Shown one piece after another: positions 1 to 10,400 of a stretch of DNA of 64,000 nt (position 1 is the first letter of the stretch; the number at the start of each line of letters is the position of its first letter). Made by a program: the position numbers and the translations under genes. The DNA is from Hypholoma sublateritium FD-334 SS-4 (lineage: Eukaryota > Basidiomycota > Agaricomycetes > Agaricales > Strophariaceae): assembly GCA_000827495.1 (NCBI GenBank), contig KN817524.1, positions 312,262 through 376,261 of the forward strand, in the 5' to 3' direction. The notes under the pieces were generated by a model. That model was not told the DNA's origin. It saw only the letters and a list, made by a program, of their open reading frames with translations, and did not search any database.

Positions 1-304
1 AGTGATGAATGCGTGTTCCGTGGTGACTACAGTAGATGCCATTCGTACCGTTATCTTCGCTGGCATGACACACGATCCATGCTTCCTTCAGTAGATTCTG
101 TGCCCATATATTGATTTGTGATTCGAATGCCCTTTGTCGCTGCTCGCCATTGCTACCATCCCTCAAGGATGGGTCTGGATTCGAACACCACTTTACGGTG
201 TTGCGGTAGCGAGCGAGACGTCTGTAGAAGAATGTGAACACCAATTTTTTCTTTTCAAGGGATATGTCTTTGGGTGGTATTATCTTTTCGAGGTCGGTGG
301 GCAT
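1..304 (-). CDS. Unrecognised protein, partial at left edge
   Basis: On the minus strand an ATG at 304 opens a frame of 101 codons that stays open to the window edge, so the rest of the gene lies outside. The frame starts MPTDLEKIIPPKD and is rich in Lys/Arg and Trp, for example KKLVFTFFYRRLARYR and INIWAQNLLKEAW. It has no low-complexity look and reads like a globular, soluble protein; no signal peptide is visible. I do not recognise the family. A perfect TGACGTCA palindrome lies about 90 bp upstream. A hidden intron within the frame cannot be excluded. The gene is oriented like its two right-hand neighbours. Confidence 0.5.
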   Translation of the reverse strand, partial: MPTDLEKIIPPKDISLEKKKLVFTFFYRRLARYRNTVKWCSNPDPSLRDGSNGEQRQRAFESQINIWAQNLLKEAWIVCHASEDNGTNGIYCSHHGTRIHH

Positions 305-662
305 CGAATGAACGGTAAAAGTATATTGTTGAGGGAGACAATAAACGTCACAACGTTACATAAAAGTCATCATGCAGTCCGCGTCGGAATAGTGACGTCA
401 TTGAGGCCCTTTTCTACGCATTATTGTAATCTTGACGGCCCAGCAACCAACTATGTACCTGTATCCGGCGTTTGAATTAAACTCTTGCTACATAAATATA
501 TCCATTAAAGTCCATGGGTGTCTTTTCATAATGTGTCAAAGCAAGCGTAACAACTGTCCGCGCGCATCCAGCGCTGTAGCAAGTCGTAGCAGTCTGAATC
601 TATCCATCATTTAACTTGATCCACTAATGAATTTCTAAGGAGATTGTCAGCGGGAAATAGGA
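305..662. other. Intergenic: promoter of left-edge gene and 3' region of LEA_2 gene
   Basis: About 360 bp separate the left-edge start codon from the stop codon of the LEA_2 gene. Apart from the TGACGTCA site I see no gene, no RNA gene and no repeat here. The stretch 305-475 is open on the plus strand, but that frame overlaps the promoter and has no coding character. Confidence 0.5.
393..400. promoter_or_regulatory. CRE/ATF-type palindrome TGACGTCA
   Basis: A perfect 8-bp palindrome sits 89 bp upstream of the ATG at 304, in the space between that gene and the 3' end of the LEA_2 gene. A second, partial ACGTCA copy is at about 345-350. TGACGTCA is the known binding site of ATF/CREB-type bZIP factors in fungi. 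Regulation of the left-edge gene by such a factor is inference. Confidence 0.35.
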
Positions 663-2026
663 TCATGAAGTGAAAGATTCCTGCTCTACCTCAATATCAG
701 AGGCAGAAAGGGGGCATGCGAAGCTAAATTGGTTTGAAATAACAGGGGAGATGGTGACCACTAAAATACGGATGCCCAGCTGAAACGGACATTAGTTATT
801 GTTTAAACTCGCACGAAAATGAGTCCGACCGTGATTTTATAGTTTACGACAATATTTTGCTTCGTACTACCAGCAGTTACTCCGCACTTCTCGGCAATGT
901 CGAGAATGACTTTGCTGCCTGTGTCTGCAGTGCTGTTATATACGAGAGCAAAAGGGAAAGTGAAGTTAGTTTCAGTCCGCGATTTGAACAAAATGTTGCT
1001 GGCATCGCCGCTTCCAATAGGCAGATTATTTATGGGGTAGGTAATCTGCAAAGAAAGTCAGGATACGAGAATGTTTTTCTCAGCATTGCTCGGACTCACA
1101 TTGGCCTCAATGTTCTTGAAGTCTACAGAGAAATAATTTGGGTTGCGAACACTGGTTTCATATCAATAGAGAATCTCTACGCAGTATAAATAAGACGTAC
1201 GAAATGCTGACGCCCAAGTTTACGGATAGACCGGTTGATGTTTGTTGAATCTTATAGTAAAGCGTTAGCGAAAATACACATGATTAACGAGCATGCACTG
1301 ACAGTATTTCCATCCACTGTCATGGTTTGGACATCTCCTATGGTGATGCTAGGCGGGCGAACCCACTGTATAGGAAGTGTGAGTAAAAATAACACTGAAA
1401 TTACGTGTACAGACTCCTTACTAAAGCTAGGGCAAGAACTATGCTGACAATCAAGAAGACAGTGGTCATTAAAGTGCAACAGCAAACTCTTCCTGCACAA
1501 CGACCTCGACCACCCTACGTCTCTATTGAGAGCAAGTAAATGGATTAAGACATTACACATACCTTCGTCCATAGGTTGCCTTGGTGGTCATACCGGTACG
1601 CTCTCAGTGCGCTAGGAGATCGGTTCCTGTGATTCAGACAATTGAGAACGTGTAAACAGTGAAAAGTCTTGCTGAAGCTCACTTCTGAACGTTCGGGGTG
1701 AACTCTCCATTTTCAAAGCCGCTGGCTTCTTTTTGAGCTGCGATGATAGACACAGATGGTTTCTTAGACCGCATTGTGTTCTGTGGTTGTGGTGGTGGGT
1801 AGCCATTATATCCAGCTTCTTGGTTCTCTCCGTAGCTGTAGTCGGGCTGATTATTTGGGTAGGATCTTGGATTGTTCGAAGAGTACGGGTTGTAGTACTC
1901 GTTGGCTACCGGGTCTTCGTATGGTGGGTAAGCATTAGAATCATAAGGTTGCTGCGGATGTGCGCTCGTGTATTGGGAACTTGAGCCTGCCGCGCGATAG
2001 CTGGTGTACGGATCGTTGTATGACAT
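663..2026 (-). CDS. LEA_2 (WHy-type) domain membrane protein
   Basis: Eight exons (2026-1683, 1626-1563, 1514-1422, 1365-1303, 1250-1201, 1151-1100, 1045-830, 779-663) join to 332 residues. The first about 115 residues are a Tyr/Pro/Asn/Ser-rich, probably disordered cytoplasmic tail. Then come a conserved basic stretch (RAYRYDHQGNLWTKGGRGR), a Cys patch and one hydrophobic helix (TLMTTVFLIVSIVLALAL). The last about 190 residues fit the LEA_2 fold: PPSITIGDV, a VNLGVSISVRNPNYFSV strand pair, and NLPIGSG. This is a type II single-pass layout with the domain on the luminal or outer side. Such proteins are widespread in basidiomycetes; their role is not settled. Exon 4 ends at GTCAGT and the next acceptor is AAG, which is slightly weak, but phase and protein sequence support it. 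Confidence 0.85.
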
Positions 2027-2379
2027 CAGAAGCACGGTGGTGTCAGGGGAGAAAATTAACTTGAATTGCTGGTGTAAATTCTATCGAGGATAGTCCACGG
2101 ATGAATGGCAGTGAGGTGTGTAAAGGAGACGGGGATGTTCATGGCGTGGCTATGCTATACGCCGGGCAGTTGAGCTGCATTACCCACGCCAAGCTAGCGA
2201 TCGAAATCACTGCCACTGCGCAGCTTTGCGCAGCGGCGGTATGCCTCACTACGAAGCGACTAATCTCGAACACAGAATGATGTTTTCTTTTCTATCTCAT
2301 AAAAGGATGTAGAAAAAGAGTTGCGAGACATGTATGACTTATGGCATCATATACTTGAGTACGCAAATGTACAGCAAAC
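2027..2379. other. Intergenic: LEA_2 promoter and 3' region of RING gene
   Basis: About 350 bp between the LEA_2 start and the stop codon of the next minus-strand gene. A GCTGCGCAAAGC-like imperfect inverted motif lies near 2216-2235. I see no other feature. Confidence 0.4.
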
Positions 2380-4085
2380 TCAGATAAAGCCATTATTCTG
2401 TTGGCCGCCCAGACTGGGTCTGGAAATAAACGGCGTTCTGTGTCCTCCTGTGGGCAAGGTGGAATTGGGTGGCCGTAGCGGTTCCCTGAGATTAAAAAAA
2501 CGCCCCGGAACGGCACCTGTAATATGTTGTCCTGGAGCTGGAGTTGCCGGGATATTGGTTTCTCTGCGACTTGGGGGCAGGTAGGTAGGTTTGCTTGGGA
2601 TGCCTGTCGGAGATTTTGCTTGCGGTTGCCCATTTTCATTTCGGGTGCATTGAGGTGTGGGAGGCGGTCCCATTATTCTCTGCAATTGGTTATTGGAGAA
2701 GGGAGGGTTCACCACTGGCTTGAATCGAGAAGATGCTGGAGTCGACATAGATGGCGGACCTACGCTACTGGTGAGAGCAGTGTGAAATGGCTGTAGATTC
2801 CCGTTTGTACTCTGTAGCAAATTTGGGGCATTTTGAGCATATGTCAACTGAGCAGAATGATATGCTTTGGTATCTTGGGGGATATATGCGTATTGCCTAG
2901 CTCAAGTCAATTTGAGTTACCAGAATCAGCGGCCCTCGTACGTACTCAAGTGAACGAGTTGATTGCGGTCGTTGTGGCACATATTGACTACTGATAGTCA
3001 GCGCAAAGAGCGTTATACATCAAACTTCAAAACTCGACTCACTCGTTTGGTCTCCTCGATATCGATTCCTTTTGAATAAGATTGGTTTAGGCCGCCAATA
3101 TGATGATAACGATCGCTTACCTTCTGTGCATGTTGTTGTTTGTACGACGACATTTCAGGAAGTGGTTGGCCATGTTGTAAGGTGATCCGCTGAGGTCCCG
3201 AGGGCTTTGTGATCGAATTGGAGCTCGAACCAGTCATTGGTCGTTGATTGGAAAAATCGAATCTGCAAAAATTAGTTGGTTATAGATAAATTGAAAGACG
3301 TAGTTCACTGGTGCGCAGAGAGCATCTGGCGTTTGTTGTTGCTATTTGGAATATCCGATATCTTCTGATGGCTGTCCAAATGCCCGATTTGTCGGCGATA
3401 CTGGTTGTTTTCATGTCGTAGAATATTATTATCCCTGATACCAGAATCCAGACAAAGATCAGAAACATTAATGAGCGAATGATTTTCCGAAAATGGGGAG
3501 CACTTTTTGAGGTCTACTATTTCGCGCCTGACACGCTCCAGCAACTGTCGAAGTTGTTGATGCCTAGATTTGTGAAATCTAACCTGCGACGCCATGATTT
3601 CTTGTTGGAACTAAGAGTCCAAGAAGGTCGACCAATTCAACAGTGAAAAAGGTCGAGCTTGACCAATATCATTACTGTTCACCTTAGAAGCGTACGCAAT
3701 AGATTCAAGGCCTAGGGGGATGGATTGAAACCATGTTGACATGGGTACTTCCATCTACAAATGTTCAGCCTCAGTGATATTTCGTGGACCTTTTGACAAA
3801 CCTCTCGTTGTAACGGTGTCAAATGTATTCCTTCCGATCCACATTCAGCACAACTCTGGTCAGGGTCTGTTGCGAATTCGAAATGTCATCACAAGAGCAC
3901 AGGCTGGAACCGCGGCAATGAAATGACAAACTGAGATGATTATTGCAAATGATATGACCGCATTCCGTCAGCCAAAAAGGCACAGTCGCCGTATTATTCT
4001 CCGTAGAGAATGGCATTCGACATCTAGCGCAGGATATGAACTCCCAGAAGTCAAAATCCTGTTGTTCAGGTGAGGCGTTTGCCAT
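2380..4085 (-). CDS. ZIP3/HEI10/RNF212-type RING protein (putative meiotic crossover SUMO or ubiquitin E3)
   Basis: Eight exons (4085-3932, 3866-3802, 3754-3683, 3610-3309, 3262-3121, 3068-3043, 2990-2946, 2896-2380) give about 440 residues. An N-terminal RING is visible: CARC near residue 20, then CGHIICNNH, then CAEC after the first intron. A short segment (STWFQSIPLGLESIAYASKF) follows, then a basic coiled coil (residues about 100-150). The C-terminal half is Pro/Ser/Gln-rich and disordered. This order is typical of the ZIP3/HEI10/RNF212 family, which marks crossover sites on meiotic chromosomes. The family call rests on architecture and motif order, not on a search. Exon 6 is only 26 nt. 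The acceptor of exon 7 could be shifted by 3 nt. Confidence 0.7.
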
Positions 4086-5956
4086 CTTATTGTAAGACCC
4101 GTGATGTGTCGATGGCTTTTGATGCTAGGCAGTTCCAGTAGTACGCTCAACTTCTCATTCAGCAATTAAGTTCGTTGGGTAGCTCGTTCGGCGTCGGGCG
4201 ACCAAGCGGCAAATTACGACGCAGCGTGATTGAAGACCGAGGGGCTTTCGTTGTCAATTAAACCAAGCAGGTGAAGACGAACAAGCGCATCCAGCCAAAA
4301 TCAGGACAGAAGTTGATTGGGTTGGATGGTAGCAGGACAATCGACAGTGGGTGTTGACTTGGTGTGTTAGCGCTGGAAGTACTGGACTGAAGTTGAACAG
4401 GTTACAGAACGATGAGTCGCGAGAAGGATAAAATTACATAATACGTCACGACGACGTCACGTTGCCTTTCTCAGTCTGTCAACTACATCATTGCTTGGCA
4501 TGGCACAGTCTGGAAGTTTCTGGATAAGTTGGTCTGGATGCTGAATGAAATCCGCTTCAGCGTTGCTTTACAGCAACTGCCCAACAACTGCCAGTGTCAT
4601 GACTCATTACCGCCTCACTCCCGGAACCTGGGTACTTAGTTTGCAGCTGACCTTCGTGAGTTTCAACTGCACTTCACTATAACCTTATCGGGATAGTGCT
4701 GCAAAAAGACTGCTGTAGAGAACCGCATACTCTGACTGTGAATCATTCGGGTGATCGCACAGCAGTCCCATTCTGTCTAGCATCTACCTACGTATACAGC
4801 GAACTTCTGGGTTACAACATCATACCGGAGATAGACCCACACGACAAAGCGATTTTAATTATTTCTGAATGGACAAGCCAAGGACAAGCTGAACTGCTAT
4901 GGCACCTGGGGCCGAGGGAATGTGTGCGGCCTCGTCAAATGCATTGAGCCGCACAGAGACCATGCGCCCACGGTTTAACGATCTTTCGCGGTGCCATTTT
5001 CTCTGCCATACAGGAGCGCTTGGTTGTTCTGGGATACTTATGAACGAAAACAAAACTGACCTGTCTTAATTTGAATCTTGCCGCTGCAGTTCTTGTGCAG
5101 TTCCCGAATCCTCTCTGAACAAGCTGGTTACGACAATCACTAGATGGTCATAGGTATTCCGTTTTTGCTTATTTGCTTTCACAGCCTGGCTTCTATAAAG
5201 TATCGCCCTTGTTCTGAGTTTGTGTGAGCGCAGCTAAGCATGATTCGTATACGGTACAGCACAACTTCCAAGTTCGAATTTCAATCGTAGTAAACTGAAA
5301 ACACTACCTAGTAGACTATATAATACGATACTTCACGAATGCAGGGGAGGTTAAATAGTTAGCAGAGGATGTTGGAGCAGAGTGACCGGTGAGGTAGGTC
5401 TAATCCTATTTTTCTATCATCCGGCTGAGCCCCCTTGTATGGCCTTGTACTGCCGTACCATCCAGGAAGTACATTATATGCAACAGCCAACATGCTTGCT
5501 TATTATACCAATGGCAGCACATTATATGAATGCAATATGCATGGCGAAACGGAGGATGGCTATATATAGTTCATATAAGGCATGCTGTAATATTTCTTCA
5601 AGATGGCAGCACCGGCTGCATGTTACAGCGATTAATATGCCTGTTTATATTACATTGTCATTTTTGCCCGAATTCTCTGATGAAAAAGAAACACTAATTG
5701 ATTTATTTTGATGGAGCAGGCTATTTAGATGGAGGAGGCGCTACATCAATAAACAGGTGTGAGTATGCACTGAGCGGGTAGCGCGATTTTGTGCGTCTTC
5801 TCTGCGTGAGACGAGAGAGAAAGACGAAGCTCGATTCCCTGGCGAGGGAAAGTCAAGCACAAGGCAAGCGTGACAAAAATAGATTACGATATATAAGTAT
5901 TTTTGAGTGGCTGGTCCGTCGTCCCGTCGCGTCCCGTCTTCAAGTTGGTCCCGTCG

Positions 5957-6070
5957 CCTAGCGAGGTGACAGCGAATCGCAGGTCGCATGTTCGCTGCTC
6001 GCCTGCCCGGCGGGGCTTCAGCGGCATACACCTAGCGAGGTGGTGAACGGTGCACTCCGTCCTAGTGAGG
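5957..6070. repeat. Short interspersed CCTAGCGAGG motif, three copies
   Basis: CCTAGCGAGG occurs at about 5957 and 6031, and CCTAGTGAGG at about 6061. A related CCTGGCGAGG is near 5838. Local GC is clearly above that of the flanks. The motif could belong to a degenerate repeat family, but only this locus can be judged. Confidence 0.4.
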
Positions 6071-6198
6071 GCGGGCTATTCTCGCGCGGGCTCGAGGCAC
6101 TCCTTGAGCTAACCTTGAGCGAAGTCCCTTTAAACTCGATAAGAGGCAAATAAGAAACTAAGTATATGATGTGGGCGAAGGCGTCTGAAGCAAATACA

Positions 6199-6380
6199 AC
6201 CCGTGATTTTGGACAGAACATTTTCTGAAAGTTCTGAAAACTTCCCAGTAAGATAGTATTTGGCTGAGCTTGTACAAAGGCATGAAAACCAAACACAACC
6301 CGTGATTTTGGACAGAACATTTTTTGAAAGTTCTGAAAACCTCCCAGTAAGATAGTATTTGGCTCTGTATCAACCAGAAG
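6199..6380. repeat. Direct tandem duplication, period 99 bp
   Basis: A block starting with ACCCGTGATTTTGGACAGAA at 6199 recurs at 6298. The copies match nearly base for base over about 66 bp, up to GTATTTGGCT, differing by single bases (TTTTCTG vs TTTTTTG, CTTCCC vs CTCCC-type). The period of 99 bp is 33 codons. The minus frame stays open across both copies (about 6158-6430) and encodes a repeated YWEVFRTF and CSVQNHGL pattern. Whether it is translated is unknown. Confidence 0.75.
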
Positions 6381-6792
6381 CAGATACTATATAATGATAA
6401 GGCCGACCAGCGGCAACGCCCGCTACCCATTGCATTTTCGCAATCAAGGCATTCACGTACGCAAAACTATCGCCAAATACACAGTACATAAACATTAAAA
6501 GTCCAAATATTTGAGGGAAACGTGGGGGTGGAAGAAAGGTGCGTTCGCTGGCGTCGCTTCAAATCGAGCGCTGAGTCTCAGATCATTCAAACAAAAGAAA
6601 CGGGCGCGGGCGCCAAGTGTGACGACGTGTTTCGTGGGAAGAGTAACACTCAATTATGGAGAACGTGACGGGATGGGGCCCTAAAACCCTTCTACCTAAA
6701 GGTAGCGGGAATATAGGTCATTCAGACGGTGGGGAACCTTACTTACAGCAAGGCCATCTTGCACTGTACTCTTGTAATCCCACATACTTCGG

Positions 6793-6875
6793 TATATAAC
6801 TCCCGCACTGCTTAGGATACGGACAGCCTCAAAGCAGAGCCTCTCTCACAACCTTCAATCAACCTTCAATCTATG
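6793..6875 (+). promoter_or_regulatory. Promoter-like block: TATA box and CT-rich leader before an ATG
   Basis: TATATAA at 6793-6799 is followed by a leader with CCTCTCTCACAACC and a doubled TCAACCTTCAATC, then ATG at 6873, 80 bp from the TATA box. This arrangement is common before strongly expressed fungal genes. After the ATG the frame MFGMSKPRQ runs for about 53 codons, and a GTAAGC donor-like sequence sits right after the fourth codon, so a very short first exon is possible. I could not assemble a recognisable protein downstream. Confidence 0.35.
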
Positions 6876-7457
6876 TTTGGCATGAGTAAGCCACGCCAAC
6901 TATCTTCCACGGTTTCTCTCCTGCATCTCGTATTGAAGGCCGGGGATTATCGATTATGGATCACCGTTAATGCATCACATGGCATGAGCTCAGGCAGACC
7001 GGCTTTGGAAGAAACGTTGCAATCTTGCCGGTTCTAGGTGTCTATCCAACGTCTATCTGTGGAGTCGTCAGCCCTGGTAGTCGCAAGTTCTTAACTTGTT
7101 GTATGAAACGTCGAGATAGATCTCTAGTGTCTACTATGAGTGTTATTGCTAGTACAGCTATGTAGACATATGTTTACACATAACTGACTGCTGTGCCATT
7201 TCTGCGAAGCTTCAAGCGATGACTAGGGCTACAAAAGGAACAAGAATGGTGTGCACTGTGCATACTGCATTGTACTGCATAGCTTAATTCACAGTAAGTA
7301 GCGGTGTGTGTGTGGCAGGCGATCAGATGCTTTCAAACTTCGCAACATCGGGTTACTTGGTTAATCACAATGAATATGTAGTAAATAGGTAGTAGAAATA
7401 TAAGACCTTCATAGTCGAGTTGTAGTCCGTCCACTTTCACGCAACCTTGCCGCTGCC

Positions 7458-10400
7458 ATGACCATCGAAAGCCAAAGAATGAGGGTAATGGCAGATCGTC
7501 GCCAGTGGGGAGATAGGATACCGGACAAAGTTCCATACACAAACGGGTCACAATCTCCATTTTCGTCCTCTCCCGCGCCATCGGTTTCCTCTCCTCCTGC
7601 AGTTTCTCCGCCCCAGACCGTCTGTGGTAATCACGAAGATCATGCAGTTCACATGGAGGTGGGTCATAGGTCACGTGCAACTGACGACCAGGACCGTCGG
7701 TCACCTTCCCTGGGCCTTACCTCACGCTCAAGCGGCTCACCCGAGTCACTGGCAGCACAAATCGACGCGTCTTTGTCCCCCTCCTCATCACAGCCTAATG
7801 GCATAGTCACCATGGATTCTACAAGAAATTGGAGTTTAGAAAGAATTTTGAACCAGGCCCCAAACTTTTATGCGGTGGATCGGGTTTCCGCTACATCCGA
7901 CGCTTCAAGTTTGACCGATGCGATTACGGACCATGAACGTGAAGGACTTCCTCTGGTTATAGAAGGTGTACACAAGCATCCTGAGTGGTCTCAGCACGTA
8001 TTCACTTTGGATGAGTTCGGCAATGGAACATCTCCTGGTATGTATAATTTCTCTTCTACGTCTTCTCTTTTCAACCTTGATATACAAGATATAAATGTCC
8101 GAAATGTTCATGACTGGACGGATAGCACGCTACCCTTGAAAGATTTCATTGCAAAATGTCGTACTTCAAGCGTCGTTAAAGAAGATGGTGGTATGATCAC
8201 CCCTATCTAACGCCTAACTCACAATAACGTTACCTGTCGCAGAGACGGAGAGATTTTATGGGAAGGATGCAGAATGTCCCAAATCTTGGGAGAGATGCCT
8301 TCAAAGCGGGAAAATTGTACCCGAAATTCTATTGAGCAAAAGATCGGGGGATATATTCCAACACCTGCCTGATAATGTATTTGATGCCATTTACTCGCCC
8401 TTGAACACAAGCACTGACTTTGCTTTCCAGCCGAACGCTACCATTGAAACGCTCATGTGTTATCTTGGAATCGGAGATACCTGCACCCCTTGTCATAAAG
8501 ATCTCTGCGCCTCTTCGGGCCAGAATCTTATGTGCTATACCGAGCGCGATGGCTCGTCCTTCTGGTTTATGACCGAAAGCTCGAGCGCTCCGGCAGTAGC
8601 GGAATACTTCAAAGGGCTGGGGCAAGAGCTCGACCACGAGAACTATATCATCTCCATCCAGGAATTAGCAAACGCCCCCTTCAACGTTTATGTAGTCCAA
8701 CAGAAGTTGGGGGATATGGTTCTTGTCCCGCCAAGGAGCTGCCATCAAGTGGTAAACACGGGTGGAATCACTGTCAAGACTTCATGGTCAAGAATGACGT
8801 TGAGAGGATTATCCGTCGCGTATCACTATGAATTACCTATCTATCGTAGGTGAGTGGTTGATCGTCTCATTTCTGACTTGCACTGAATTATGACTACCTA
8901 GGGTCTGTCGTCCCGAAACATATCGAGTGAAGAGCACCATATACTACACTCTGGCTTCACTGACCAGAAAATTCGAAATGGTTCATAACCGACAAGCGAT
9001 ACCTACCCAGGTCAACACGAACTCGTCAGGTTTGCCTTCACACATATCCAGGGAGATGACGCTCGGTGTTTCTGTCGACACACTCGTAAAAGATATGCGA
9101 CAGTTGGTTACCCTTTATGACCTAATTCTTGTGGAAGAATATGAAACCGACGCGAGCATCCGGGAAAAAACGGCTTCTAAATACCTCACCGCCCCCACCT
9201 CCGTCACCTCCCCTGATGCCTTCGTATGTGATTTTTGCGCCGGGGACATTTTCCAGAGTTTTTTTGAATGTCGAAACTGCTGTGATGCGGACGGTGAACC
9301 TTGCCATCTCTGCCCAGGATGTTACGTGGAGGGCCGGAATTGCGCATGCGGGGGTATGGAACCAATGCAAAACCGGGATTTTGAACAATTGATCACACTT
9401 CGTAACAAGGCTATACAAGCTATCAATACATACGAATCAAGTTGCCACCGGGTATATGAGCAACCCTTTAATCTACTGTATTTCTTTTGGTTCCTTTAAG
9501 TCATTTAGGATATACTGATTTATATCTTACAGAAACACCTTTCCCCCGGGCTCCGCCCCGCTGTTTAGAGCAGCCTGCGTTCTGTACAAGGCTCGGTGCG
9601 ACGAGAATCACAAGGTCAGAGCACGAAGTGCAATGTCTCGACAATGCACTTAATGATATGCTTATAGAGCGACACAAAAATATGTAGTGGGGACGAACAC
9701 CCGCACGAAGTTCCTGGATTATGGGCGTTGAATTGCAAAAAATGCTCCGTCACCAAGTGCTTCTCCCATATACTGTCAGAGTACAACACACATTGTGCCG
9801 AGGTGCTTTTGTTGCACTCTACGGATGAGGCACACGACATATACCATGCACATCATCAAGGTTCCACAAAAGCGTTCACTCGAGAGAGTAGCGCTTTACT
9901 AAGGGCGCACGAACAAGGCAAATCTCCTCGGTCCTCTGGTTATCACCAGTTAGCTGCCACCGCGATGCAGTACACTCGTTGTAGGCCCGGAAATGCCAAG
10001 TATATGAACGTTGGATGGTATGACAAGTCGCCTCGTGCCAATCAAGTAAGTGTTTTCTTTAATATACGGTCTTCATGCTCTAAGAAATAAATTTACATAT
10101 CTGTCAGACCACATCTGCTGGGGATACCCACATGTCGTCACCGCCGGAAAGCGATCTATTCTCTTCCGAGGAGACCGCAGCCTGTGAAAATCCTACTATC
10201 GAGGGTGAAGTCACTCCCCATTCAAATACCTCGAAGAAACGGAAATTCGAAATGTACGTCTTGGTGCCAAAGGCGCCATACAAGATATGTAAGACCCAAC
10301 CGACTGGTAAACCCCACTCCCCCATGGATACGACTTCAATACATTCCAACACAGTGGCCAACACGAGCCCTTCACAACTTCAGGAAAAGAGACCACCAGC

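Larger units (their letters stand above)
4086..7457. other. Gene-poor stretch with repeats
   Basis: About 3.4 kb without a gene I can support. The part near 4100-4650 is likely the promoter of the RING gene. Between 5240 and 5720 the DNA is AT-rich with recurring short motifs such as ACATTATATG. 5830-6130 is GC-rich with a repeated CCTAGCGAGG motif. 6199-6380 is a tandem duplication, and 6790-6875 looks like a promoter. Open frames here are short and show no family features. Decayed mobile-element sequence is possible, but no terminal repeat or transposase was seen. Confidence 0.45.

Noticed and set aside
160..200. T-loop-like GTGTTCGAATCCAGACC on the minus strand, suggestive of a tRNA
   Set aside because: The flanking 5-bp stem does not pair well, and no acceptor stem, D-arm or anticodon arm could be placed around it. 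The stretch is within an open protein frame.
5382..5711. Plus-strand frame of 109 codons in the repeat region
   Set aside because: Rich in Met, Tyr and Cys through AT-rich repeated words, with no motif, promoter or splice context.
9020..9400. ZZ-type zinc finger in the JmjC protein
   Set aside because: Cys spacing and the lack of the ZZ His pair do not fit; described only as a Cys-rich module.
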